Assembly (NCBI GenBank): GCA_017857825.1
Contig: JAFMCK010000002.1
Span: 1 to 50,131, forward strand
From: Rhodospirillales bacterium
GTDB taxonomy: Bacteria; Pseudomonadota; Alphaproteobacteria; Rhodospirillales; Casp-alpha2
Length of the DNA stretch: 50,131 nt
Direction of reading: 5' to 3'
Part shown: piece by piece, positions 36,921-45,995 of the stretch
How the letters are laid out: each line of letters begins with the position of its first letter
How positions within the stretch are numbered: position 1 is the first letter of the stretch
Made by a program: the position numbers and the translations under genes
Notes under the pieces: model-generated
What the model saw: the letters and a program-made list of their open reading frames with translations, nothing else
The model's database searches: none
What the model was told of the DNA's origin: nothing

Positions 36921-38811
36921 GCAAAAACGTCTCGAGGTTAGCATTGGGCGCGCTGCTGGCCAACGCGCCTTCGGTCAGGGTGATAATCGCCAATTCCAGT
37001 GCAAGCAAGGCATACAGGCGATAGCCATGGCGGGGACGGTCGGCAAGTAGCGCGTTGATGCCGTCTTCTGTCCACCAACCCCGCGCCAGGGCTTGCGGTC
37101 GGGTTAGGGCATCCCGCGCCAGATCGCCCAATGGACCAGCCATCCAGCGTGGGACGGGAGAGACAAATCCGTGTTTCGGTGCCGAAACGATGCTGTCTGG
37201 CAAATGCTTGGAAGCCATCGCACGCTGCAGGCCTTTTTGGCGGCCACCTGGTGTGCGGATATCGGGGGGCACCGCCAGGGCGGCGTTGACTAAGCGGTGA
37301 TCCAACAATGGCACCCGCCCCTCAATGCTGACTGCCATGCTGCTACGGTCCAACAGCAGCAACAGATCGTCGACCAAGTATGTGCCCATATCCGTCGCCA
37401 ATGCGGCGGACTGGGCGTCGTCGAAGTCGCCTTGAATATCTGCAAATATGTCTGTTTGCGCCCCCCTAGGTGGCGTCATCTGGTTGCCGATCAGCTTGCG
37501 GATTGGGCTCGGAAACTGCGTGCTGTGGGCATGCAAATAGCGGCCGCGGTCTATAGCGAACATCTCTGCGCGGCTCAGTTGCCAGGCCCGCATGGGTGAA
37601 ACCATGTCGGCGATGGGCTCAATCACAGTGCGCCTAATTGCTGCCGGCACATTCAAATAACGTTGTTCAACGGGCAGTTGGAAATAACGTCCGTAGCCCG
37701 CGAACATTTCGTCGCCACCGGTGCCGTTCAGGGCCACCGTGACATGATCACCAAGGGCACGCTCGATCAGAAAGTTTGGCAGCAGCGCAGCGTCAGCCAA
37801 CGGCTCTTCAGCATACCATGCGAGTTGTGGCAGCAACGCGGCTGCATCATTGGCCCCGATGGTCAGGGTTTGGTGCGCAGTCCCGAACCGCGCCGCGACT
37901 TCGGCTGCCAAAGGTGATTCGTCGCGCGCACCGCCATCAAAGCGCGCGGTGAACGTATTCAGCTTATGCGACGTCATGGCTGCTGCGTGGGCAACGACCA
38001 TCCCAGAATCCAAGCCCCCCGACAGAAGAACCCCGACGGGGACGTCACTGCGCAGCTGCATGCGGACACTATCCCCGATAAGATTATCTAAATGCGCTTG
38101 GACGCCTTTTTCGTCGCCCGGCAAATCTTGGGCCGGTGTTGGGCGCCAGTATCGGGTTATCTCAAGCTGGCCATGCGCATTAATCTTTAGCCGATGCCCA
38201 GCGGGTAACTTATAGATACCTTTTAACAGTGTTCTCGGTGAAGGCACGTAGCCATGGGCCAGATAGGCGTTTGCGGCGTCGCTGTCGACCTCGGCTTCGA
38301 TAAGCCCAGACGCCAGCAGCGGCTTTATTTCGGAGCCGTAGACAATGCCACCTTGTGTAGTCTTGGCCCAATAAACGGGCTTTACGCCAAGCCGGTCGCG
38401 TACAAGTTCAAGAGAGTGATCTTCTGCGTCATATATCGCCAGACCATACATACCATTTAGGGCGTGCACATAGCCGTCCGGGTCGCGGCGGCGTAACGGC
38501 AGCACAGCCTCCATGTCGCCCTCGGTCTTGAACGGGTAAACTTTCAGGGTTTGGCGCAGTTCAACGTAGTTGTAGATCTCGCCGTTCCCGAACAACACGC
38601 CGCTGCCGTTTGCTTCGATAATCGGCTGGTCGCCGGTCTTTAAATCGATGATCGCCAAGCGCCGAAACACACCGTGGAAGCGGTTGTCGGCGCTGGAATA
38701 CTGCCCTTCACCATCTGGGCCACGGTGGCGCATGATATTTGCCATGGCGTGCAAATTCGGGCGCACGGGGTCGCCAGACTTTGGGATAAAAACACCGGCA
38801 ATGCCACACAT
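36910..38811 (-). CDS. asnB: Asparagine synthase (glutamine-hydrolysing)-family amidotransferase
   Basis: 633 aa; MCGIAGVFIP (catalytic Cys2), MRHRGPDGEGQY, FGNGEIYNYVELR, DVPVGVLLSGGLDSGMVVAHAA (PP-loop), NGTGGDEMFAGYGRY. Confidence 0.93.
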   Translation of the reverse strand: MCGIAGVFIPKSGDPVRPNLHAMANIMRHRGPDGEGQYSSADNRFHGVFRRLAIIDLKTGDQPIIEANGSGVLFGNGEIYNYVELRQTLKVYPFKTEGDMEAVLPLRRRDPDGYVHALNGMYGLAIYDAEDHSLELVRDRLGVKPVYWAKTTQGGIVYGSEIKPLLASGLIEAEVDSDAANAYLAHGYVPSPRTLLKGIYKLPAGHRLKINAHGQLEITRYWRPTPAQDLPGDEKGVQAHLDNLIGDSVRMQLRSDVPVGVLLSGGLDSGMVVAHAAAMTSHKLNTFTARFDGGARDESPLAAEVAARFGTAHQTLTIGANDAAALLPQLAWYAEEPLADAALLPNFLIERALGDHVTVALNGTGGDEMFAGYGRYFQLPVEQRYLNVPAAIRRTVIEPIADMVSPMRAWQLSRAEMFAIDRGRYLHAHSTQFPSPIRKLIGNQMTPPRGAQTDIFADIQGDFDDAQSAALATDMGTYLVDDLLLLLDRSSMAVSIEGRVPLLDHRLVNAALAVPPDIRTPGGRQKGLQRAMASKHLPDSIVSAPKHGFVSPVPRWMAGPLGDLARDALTRPQALARGWWTEDGINALLADRPRHGYRLYALLALELAIITLTEGALASSAPNANLETFLHDQ

Positions 38812-40523
38812 TAGCGCAATACCTCTAGCTCAATCTGTTCCTGCCATGGCAAGGACGCCATTGACGTGAGTGTGATCCGTGTCCCTTCCCGTCCGTGCCC
38901 ATAAGCATGCCAGAGGGTGATCGGATCCGTTTTGATGGTGGTATCCGCGTCGCAGTGCATGCGAAAGGCGTATTTTTCGCTTCTAAGCTCAATTGTTGAG
39001 CCTTGGATGATAATTCCTAAGGGCGTAATGAATGTACGGCAGACCTTGGCCGTTCTGTTGCCATCGACGGCATCGGAAATTTTTAAGCGATCCGCGCTAA
39101 AAGTCCACTGCCGTATCACTTTTCCGATCCCCCTAAATCGCTGAAAACCGGTATGCGTCAGCGATAGGGTTTCTTGGTCCTGTGTGACGACAGGTGCCCC
39201 GCCGGTTATGCGACGGCGGAATGTCTCCGGATAGTAAGGTTTGTTGGCGGGGGCGGGTGCTGCGTCATCAATGGTGAGCGTGCCGTGCACATCTGCGCTT
39301 CTGTACAGTGCTGCCTCACCAGTTTCCCCATAGGCGCCCCGGCCCGGATCGATGAATATTGGTTCGCCATAGAAATGAATTTCAAAACTACCTAAATCCT
39401 GGTGCCCATGGCCCGGCATCGGCGGCCACCCATTCGTGGGAACAAAGCCTAACCCCTGCCAAGGCCCGGCATCAATACGATGCCAACCGTCCAGCGACGG
39501 GTCCATTTTGGGCGCGCCGGTTAAAAGGGCGCGAACAAGGTTTTGCTCAGTCGCTGGCCGTGTCGCTACCCAATGCCCGTTGCCGCGTTCAACGCCTGCT
39601 AAGAATGCGGGCGAAATATCCGGCGAAATATCGCCGATCAGCGGCAACCCGCCTTGGAGCGCCAACGTGCGCGCGGCGGCAGCCATGGGCTTGAGGATCG
39701 CACCGAACGCCGCCGCGTCGTCATCAAGGCCGGCCTGCGTCGCAGCTAGCCAAACGTCGACATAATTGCGTACGTACAAAAGATGATAATGGCTTGAGCC
39801 TTCCCGCATGGTGCCACCCGGTCCGATGAGGCGTAGCGCTTCATGGCGCAGGATCTCAAAGCCGATCTTTCGCGCTTCGGGCAGGTTTAACGTCACCCCC
39901 AGACGATATAGTCCGCGCCCATTGTTGGCCAAATGGTTGGATGTGTTGTGATCGCCAAAATATTCAAGCTTAGCGGCAATCGCCCGCGTGTGCGCGGTCA
40001 GCCGTTGTTGTGTGTTAAATGCTTCGGCCGGCCAGCCGTATTTTGCCGCAGCATCGAGGATATTAATGGCCCGCTCTGCCGCCGTGTAGGGGTGCCAGGC
40101 CCAGGTATCATCGGGTTCTGGATTGTGGCGACCCCAAGCCTGCCAAAGCGCGTTGATCCAGGCTGGCGACACGTCATCGCCGGCCACCGGCAGCCAGGCA
40201 AAACGATGCACCGACAGTTGAGTTTCAAGATCGTCATGGGATGCCGCAAAAAATGCGTCGATATGCGTTGCATCGACGGCCACTTCTTTGCCAGCCAACA
40301 CCAAACGTACCCGACCTGATGGTTGGCTGTTGTCCATGGCTCCCCGGATTGACGTTGTCGGCGCCTCGATCGGGAGCGGCAACATGCCGGCCAAATACGG
40401 CGGCACATGTGCCGTGAAGGGCGCCGGCGGCTTGACACACCCGGTCAGACGCGCGATCACCCAACGGCGCAACGTGGGGTCCTGCCTTAGGTTTTGCAAC
40501 TTGCGGCCTAGCGCCGATATCAT
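38811..40523 (-). CDS. Heparinase II/III-family protein (alginate lyase-like N-terminal + heparinase C-terminal)
   Basis: 570 aa; DNTSNHLANNGRGLYRLGVTLN, GTMREGSSHYHLLYVRNYVDVWLA, MPGHGHQDLGSFEIHFYGEPIFIDPGRGAYG. Confidence 0.88.
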   Translation of the reverse strand: MISALGRKLQNLRQDPTLRRWVIARLTGCVKPPAPFTAHVPPYLAGMLPLPIEAPTTSIRGAMDNSQPSGRVRLVLAGKEVAVDATHIDAFFAASHDDLETQLSVHRFAWLPVAGDDVSPAWINALWQAWGRHNPEPDDTWAWHPYTAAERAINILDAAAKYGWPAEAFNTQQRLTAHTRAIAAKLEYFGDHNTSNHLANNGRGLYRLGVTLNLPEARKIGFEILRHEALRLIGPGGTMREGSSHYHLLYVRNYVDVWLAATQAGLDDDAAAFGAILKPMAAAARTLALQGGLPLIGDISPDISPAFLAGVERGNGHWVATRPATEQNLVRALLTGAPKMDPSLDGWHRIDAGPWQGLGFVPTNGWPPMPGHGHQDLGSFEIHFYGEPIFIDPGRGAYGETGEAALYRSADVHGTLTIDDAAPAPANKPYYPETFRRRITGGAPVVTQDQETLSLTHTGFQRFRGIGKVIRQWTFSADRLKISDAVDGNRTAKVCRTFITPLGIIIQGSTIELRSEKYAFRMHCDADTTIKTDPITLWHAYGHGREGTRITLTSMASLPWQEQIELEVLR

Positions 40524-40546
40524 GGGATAATAATCCTACTTTTTGG

Positions 40547-41473
40547 ATGGCCTGCATGACGATCGAAGAGACCACACCTGACGCCAAAGGCGACATCCAG
40601 AATTTTTGGGGCCGTTTGTATCAATCGCTTTATGCCGAAAACGATGCCGGCCTGACACCAGAAATTTTGCACCGCCAGCTTGATGACTTGGCCGATATGT
40701 TTGCCTACCGCGCGCACATGGCTGCGACCGACATGACAGCTGACATGATCCGTGGCAAGCGGGTGTTGGAAATCGGTTGTGGCGCCGGCGGCCATTCGGC
40801 GTTGTTTGCCAGCCGCGGCGCGCATATGACCAGCGTCGATATCACGCCCGAGCGGGTGATCTCGAGCAAGCACAAGCTCGATTTGCTGGCCGGCGATGCG
40901 CCCCCGGCATCGGTGCTGCAAACCGATGCCGAAAATCTGCCGTTTGCGGATGCCAGTTTTGACATCGTCTATTCCAACGGCGTTTTGCATCATACGCGCG
41001 ATACAGAACGCGCGCTCGCTGAAGCGCTGCGCGTGCTCAAACCCGGCGGACGTGCGGTGATTTTGTTGTATTGCAAAAGTTCGTGGCATTACTGGATCAA
41101 CATGTGGTTCGTTGAGGGCATCCTGCGCGGGCGTATGTGGGGCGATCCAAACTGGCTCGGCAAGGCGACCGAGTGGGGCGGTAAAGACACGCAAACGGTC
41201 GAAAACCCGATCACGCGATGTTACACGGCCGCGGGCATACGAAAACTTTTCGTCGGCATGTCCGATTTGCAGCTTCGCAAGGGCGAGTTTTATTTTTACC
41301 TGATCCCAAAGCTGGGCCGTTTGTATCGCCGTTATCAGATTAAGCGATACGGGGCGCACCCTGGTGGTAAACTTGTCTACGGTGAAGACTGGCCGATCCA
41401 GTCGCCATGGGAATTGGCGCTTGGTCGCGTCATGGGCTTTGCATGGTTCATTACGTGCGATAAACCGGACTGA
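40547..41473 (+). CDS. Class I SAM-dependent methyltransferase
   Basis: 308 aa; KRVLEIGCGAGGHSALFASRGAHMTSVDITPERVISSKHK; DIVYSNGVLHHTRDTERALAEALRVLKPGGRAVILLY. Confidence 0.9.
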   Translation: MACMTIEETTPDAKGDIQNFWGRLYQSLYAENDAGLTPEILHRQLDDLADMFAYRAHMAATDMTADMIRGKRVLEIGCGAGGHSALFASRGAHMTSVDITPERVISSKHKLDLLAGDAPPASVLQTDAENLPFADASFDIVYSNGVLHHTRDTERALAEALRVLKPGGRAVILLYCKSSWHYWINMWFVEGILRGRMWGDPNWLGKATEWGGKDTQTVENPITRCYTAAGIRKLFVGMSDLQLRKGEFYFYLIPKLGRLYRRYQIKRYGAHPGGKLVYGEDWPIQSPWELALGRVMGFAWFITCDKPD

Positions 41474-41480
41474 TTTTTTC

Positions 41481-42446
41481 TCACTCACCGGGCCAGGGTG
41501 GCGGCGGAAACACACCCGGCTCTGGGATGCGATGATCGGACAGCCCTGCGATTGCGGCGCGGCCCATGTTCAAGATTGCTTCGGCGGCACTCCCACCGAT
41601 GTGCGGTGTTGCTAAGAAATTCGGCAAATCCAGTAGCACTTGATCTTCCGGTGGCTCGCTTGTGAACACATCGAACGCTGCCGCAAACAGCTTTTTATTC
41701 TTCAACGCCGCTTTTAGCGCCGCCTCATCGACTAGCCCGCCGCGCGCGGTGTTGATCAACACGGCCGTACCTTTCATCTGCGCCAGTGCAGCCGCGTCGA
41801 TGAGATTCTGGGTGCCGGTGCCAAAGGGCACGTGTAACGACACTACGTCGGCCTCACGGAGCAGAACCTGCAACGTTACCGGTTCGACCCCGGTTTCGGC
41901 ATAGTAAGTTGGAAAATCCAACACATCATGGGCCAGCACGCGGCAGCCGAAACCGCTGCGCAAAATGCGCCCAAGGTCTTTGCCCACATGTCCGCACCCA
42001 ACGATGCCGACGGTGCAGTCCGACAGTTGCGGCCCAATCACCTGGCGCCAGGTGCCGCCGCGCACTTCCGCATTGGCCATGGGCACACCACGCAGCATGC
42101 TGATGCTAAACGCAATCACCAGCTCCGCGACCGAGCGTTTGTTGACACCACCGGTCCAGCCTAGCTTGATCCCACGCGCCCGCATTTCGGCCAAATTCAA
42201 ATTGTCGAAGCCGACACCGTATTTAGCGATGACTTTTAACGATGGCAATGCCGCAAAGACGTCGACGGTCATCGGTTCCAGCGCGATCACCCCGGCGTCG
42301 TGACCCTTGAGATAATCGATCAACGCGTCACCCCGCAATGAAAGCCCTGCGTCATTAAACGTGGCGTCTGGATAACGTGCCAGCAATTCGGCGCGCAAAA
42401 CCGGATGCCGCGAAAACGAGCGCGATGCAACCGCAACCCTGATCAT
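41481..42446 (-). CDS. D-isomer-specific 2-hydroxyacid dehydrogenase (phosphoglycerate dehydrogenase-like)
   Basis: 321 aa; GVGFDNLNLAEMRARGIKLGWTGGVNKRSVAELVIAF; TVGIVGCGHVGKDLGRIL; AVLINTARGGLVDEAAL; ATPHIGGSAAEAI. Confidence 0.9.
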   Translation of the reverse strand: MIRVAVASRSFSRHPVLRAELLARYPDATFNDAGLSLRGDALIDYLKGHDAGVIALEPMTVDVFAALPSLKVIAKYGVGFDNLNLAEMRARGIKLGWTGGVNKRSVAELVIAFSISMLRGVPMANAEVRGGTWRQVIGPQLSDCTVGIVGCGHVGKDLGRILRSGFGCRVLAHDVLDFPTYYAETGVEPVTLQVLLREADVVSLHVPFGTGTQNLIDAAALAQMKGTAVLINTARGGLVDEAALKAALKNKKLFAAAFDVFTSEPPEDQVLLDLPNFLATPHIGGSAAEAILNMGRAAIAGLSDHRIPEPGVFPPPPWPGE

Positions 42447-43138
42447 ATTGACACCCGTCCACTGACGATCTGACCGATGGCATCATCCAAGGCATCGAAA
42501 TGATCGATCACGACGGCCGGCTTCAAATCGTCCACCGGCATATGGCAATACCCGAAGGTCACGAACACCGATGGCACGCCCGCGTCGTGGGCCGCTAATA
42601 TATCGTTCTCGCTGTCGCCGACCATGATGCAGTTAGCGGGATCGACCCCCAACATCTCGGCAGTCTCGGTGACATGGCCGCCGTCCGGCTTTTGTTTGCG
42701 CGCCTTGTCGCCGCACAGCACGACGGGGAAAATTTTATCGAAGCCCAGCGTCCGCAACACCGGCCACGTCGTGATGCCGGGTTTATTGGTGCAGATTGCG
42801 AGCTTCGTTCCTTGCGCCTGTAGCCGCGCAAGCGCTTCAAATACGCCCGGAAAAACCGTCGTAAACTGTACCGGGTTATTGCGATACATGGTTAGAAACC
42901 CGTCCAGCAAACGTTTGTGTTGCGCATCATTGATCATGCCGCCGGTATCAAGGAGCGCGCGCTCTGCCAACTGACGCGCCCCTTGGCCGACGTAATCTTT
43001 GACCTGGTCGACGCTGACCGTATCTCGGCCCTCGGCGGCAAGCGCTTGATTGAGCGACCAACGCACGTCCGGCACGCTGTCGACCAGCGTGCCGTCTAAA
43101 TCAAAAAGAACCGCGTCGAGTTTCAATACGTGCCCCAT
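42443..43138 (-). CDS. HAD-family hydrolase (Gph-like phosphatase)
   Basis: 231 aa; LDAVLFDLDGTLVDSVPDVRWSLNQALAAEG; IMVGDSENDILAAHDAGVPSVFVTFGY. Confidence 0.9.
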   Translation of the reverse strand: MGHVLKLDAVLFDLDGTLVDSVPDVRWSLNQALAAEGRDTVSVDQVKDYVGQGARQLAERALLDTGGMINDAQHKRLLDGFLTMYRNNPVQFTTVFPGVFEALARLQAQGTKLAICTNKPGITTWPVLRTLGFDKIFPVVLCGDKARKQKPDGGHVTETAEMLGVDPANCIMVGDSENDILAAHDAGVPSVFVTFGYCHMPVDDLKPAVVIDHFDALDDAIGQIVSGRVSI

Positions 43139-43887
43139 AACGGATCTGTTTCGAGGGCGGCTTCAACTAGCTTTACATCCTCCGGGCTATCTACGGATTG
43201 ATATGGCCGAAAGGCCAAAGGCGCAATCCGCTGGCGACGACCGTTGTCGCAGATTCGATTGCTGTCGCATGCCTCGGCAATTTCAAGCGGCGACTCTTCG
43301 GTTTGCGTGAACCAACGCAGCATATGCCAACGAAAGCCGAAAATACCGCCGACACGCATCGCGCCACCGTCGGGCGAGAACGACTTCATGTGTGGGATCG
43401 GCGCGCGGGATGTGTATAGCACGTCGCCGTTGCGGTCGTGCGCGATCTTAACGATATCGGGGTTTTTGAAGGTGGCTTCGTCGCGGATTGGCACGACCAA
43501 CACGGTGCCTTCGACGCTTGGATCGGCGGCGAACGGCGCCATCACCGCATCGATAGTGTCCGCACCCAACAGCGGTTCGTCGCCTTGAACGCAGACAACG
43601 ATATCATCGTCCGCTACATCCAGGCCGCATTTGGTAGCGGCTTCCGCGACCCGGTCCAAGGCGCGCGTGTGGGTGTCGGCGGTCATGATGACGGGAAAGT
43701 CTTTTGACTCGCAAAACGCCCGAATTTCCTCATCACACGTCGCGACGGCCAAGACGTCCCAGCCGCTATATTTTTGTGCTCGCAAAAAGCAGTGCTCCAG
43801 CAGGGGGCGACCAGAAATTGGATACAGCGGCTTCCCCGGAAAGCGGCTCGCTGCCATGCGGGCGGGGACGATACCAATGGTGTTCAT
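43123..43887 (-). CDS. 3-deoxy-manno-octulosonate cytidylyltransferase-family protein (KdsB-like)
   Basis: 254 aa; IGIVPARMAASRFPGKPLYPISGRPLLEHCFLRAQ; VCVQGDEPLLGADTID. Motifs deviate from typical KdsB (RALDRVAEA rather than SGTDRIAEA). Confidence 0.85.
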   Translation of the reverse strand: MNTIGIVPARMAASRFPGKPLYPISGRPLLEHCFLRAQKYSGWDVLAVATCDEEIRAFCESKDFPVIMTADTHTRALDRVAEAATKCGLDVADDDIVVCVQGDEPLLGADTIDAVMAPFAADPSVEGTVLVVPIRDEATFKNPDIVKIAHDRNGDVLYTSRAPIPHMKSFSPDGGAMRVGGIFGFRWHMLRWFTQTEESPLEIAEACDSNRICDNGRRQRIAPLAFRPYQSVDSPEDVKLVEAALETDPLWGTY

Positions 43888-43921
43888 ACGTGGGGTATCT
43901 CCGAATGATGCGTATCGGGTG

Positions 43922-44962
43922 TTACGGGAGTTGCTTGATAAAGGCGGTCGATATCGTTTCTGCGGCTAATTGATGCCCGCGAGGCGACCAATGGCCGTCG
44001 TGCGCAAAATGCGTATCTAACAGCGGGTATTGGTTAAACGCTGGAAACAGGTCAAGTGTCGGCAATCCTCGTACTTTAAGTGCTGCAAGTATTTCAACAC
44101 GCAATGACTTGAAGGCTTGATCGCCGTTGATGATTTCGAATCGTGATGGGATGACGGCAATCAGGAATGGAGTTTTCAGATCATAAAGGTTGCGAAGGTT
44201 TTGAAGTTCGTTCGCCGTGCTCTCGATATTTTTGCGGACCTGTTCTTCGGAAGGCAAGGAACGATAAGCGTGTTCGCGTTTAATCGCCCCTATGGTGATC
44301 AAGCCTTCACGTAAAACATCGACACGTTTTACGCTGACTGACAAAAAATTATAAAGTGCAGAATGACTGGTTAGGACGACCTTCAGCCATGCCAGGCTCG
44401 GTGTCCAGTCTTCATACCTGCCAATTTCCATCGGTTTGGCCTGACAGTCATATGATAAAATATCATTCTCTAGGATAAGGCCAACGATCACACCAGCCGG
44501 CTTTACGTCGTTAGGCATACGTTTGGTCAGAGCTTCATAGCCGCAAACGTCAGTCCCCGGGCTTGCGACATTGTACGTCTGGATTGGCAGCATGCTGTTC
44601 AGCTGCGACGAATACATTTCTTCGCGTTCCACGCCCCAACCGAAAGTCATGGAGTCTCCAAGCAGCCAAACACGTTTGTCTGCAACTGTTACAGGTTCGT
44701 CGTTTCTGAGTCCGGCGTTATTAATCCGGATATGGACGCGAAAATCACCATTGTTCTGCGCGAAATAACCATCGAAGCCGGGCCTGCCAGTATAGACGAC
44801 GCCATAATCCGGCACGTATTCAGTTTGCACAAACCGATTAACCGAAAAATCTCCCCACTGCGGATAGATCACGCGCAAGGTGAGTTCGGCGATCCCTGTT
44901 AAAATCAGGCAGCCAATTAAAAAGGCGAGGAGGCTCCCAAACATTTTCCGACTTAAAAGCAT
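43922..44962 (-). CDS. SGNH/GDSL hydrolase-family protein, membrane-anchored
   Basis: 346 aa; N-terminal TM helix; VWLLGDSMTFGWGVEREEMYSSQLN (block I GDS), NVASPGTDVCGYEAL, C-terminal DTHFAHDGHWSPRGHQLAAETI (block V DxxH-like). Confidence 0.85.
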   Translation of the reverse strand: MLLSRKMFGSLLAFLIGCLILTGIAELTLRVIYPQWGDFSVNRFVQTEYVPDYGVVYTGRPGFDGYFAQNNGDFRVHIRINNAGLRNDEPVTVADKRVWLLGDSMTFGWGVEREEMYSSQLNSMLPIQTYNVASPGTDVCGYEALTKRMPNDVKPAGVIVGLILENDILSYDCQAKPMEIGRYEDWTPSLAWLKVVLTSHSALYNFLSVSVKRVDVLREGLITIGAIKREHAYRSLPSEEQVRKNIESTANELQNLRNLYDLKTPFLIAVIPSRFEIINGDQAFKSLRVEILAALKVRGLPTLDLFPAFNQYPLLDTHFAHDGHWSPRGHQLAAETISTAFIKQLP

Positions 44963-44978
44963 TAACCTGCCCCTAGAA

Positions 44979-45995
44979 TTAAAATTGTTTCTTGCCGATC
45001 AGATCGAACAACGCACCCTCGCGCGCTATAGTGCCGAGCCATGTCAACTGCGTGACCGAGCGTTGATAGCGCGTGCCGGGCGATGTTTCGGCAAACAAGC
45101 CTTCGGCCGTCTCGCCGTCCGTGCCCATGATTGCCGGCGAGCAGTTGGCATAGGAAATATCGTTTTCGCGAAACCAGCCCATAACTTCGTCGATGGAATG
45201 CCAGGTTTCGTGTGGATTGTAATACTGGTCTGCAATCCAGGTTTCGGCTTTGCGTTTATTATGGATACGGTTGCGGACGACAAAATCGATGTTCGGGCCG
45301 AACAGGCCGATCAACTTCGATCTGATCAACGTCGGCAGGCGGGCTGGGTTATTGTACAAGCCAACCATGATGATGCCGCCGGGTTTAAGCTTTTTGACGA
45401 TCTCGCCAAACGCGCGGCGCGCATCAAATGTATGATGCAGCACCCCATGTGAGATCACGACATCGAAGCTGTTGTCTTTGATGGCGAGATTGAAAATATT
45501 CATTTGCGCGAACGATGCGCGGCTTAGGCCGTTGTGATTTTTATGCTGCGTCGCGAGCCCCAGGCTGGCGAGTGACATATCGATCCCCAGCACATGGTTG
45601 TTATTAAGCTGCAAATAGTGCGACATCTGGCCGGTGCCGCAGCCGCATTCCAAAATTGTTTTGTTATAGCCGACCGCGTCTAAAAGCTTTTTAGAAAAGC
45701 TGTTGGCGTGGCCTTTGCTGACCAGCTCGCCAAATTCTTCTATGCCTTCGTAGTTCGGGAACGGATTTTCTTCGTAAAAGTTGCGAACTTTAGCAGTTAT
45801 CTCCTGGCCTTCGCCGGTGCTTGGCGCGAACAGCGACGGGATACCGTCGATGACCGGGAACGTCTCGCCTGTTTCACTGCACCGGAGAACGTCGCCATCC
45901 AGGGTAATAGTGCTGTCGTCGCTGGCGCCTGGGCTCTTGAGCTTTGCCAGTATGCGGTCAGAGAAGAGAGGAAGAGCTGCCGTTTTGGTACTCAT
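44979..45995 (-). CDS. Class I SAM methyltransferase with degenerate Trm112-like N-terminal segment
   Basis: 338 aa; N-term DGDVLRCSETGETFPVIDGIPSLF; KTILECGCGTGQMSHYLQLNNNHVLGIDMSLASLGLA; DVVISHGVLHHTFDARRAFGEIVKKLKPGGIIMVGLYN. Confidence 0.88.
   Translation of the reverse strand: MSTKTAALPLFSDRILAKLKSPGASDDSTITLDGDVLRCSETGETFPVIDGIPSLFAPSTGEGQEITAKVRNFYEENPFPNYEGIEEFGELVSKGHANSFSKKLLDAVGYNKTILECGCGTGQMSHYLQLNNNHVLGIDMSLASLGLATQHKNHNGLSRASFAQMNIFNLAIKDNSFDVVISHGVLHHTFDARRAFGEIVKKLKPGGIIMVGLYNNPARLPTLIRSKLIGLFGPNIDFVVRNRIHNKRKAETWIADQYYNPHETWHSIDEVMGWFRENDISYANCSPAIMGTDGETAEGLFAETSPGTRYQRSVTQLTWLGTIAREGALFDLIGKKQF

Noticed and set aside
40520-41515. 331-aa minus-strand ORF
   Set aside because: Antisense to the clear SAM methyltransferase 40547..41473; composition typical of a shadow ORF.
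44880-45452. 190-aa plus-strand ORF
   Set aside because: Antisense to the methyltransferase 44979..45995; no family resemblance.
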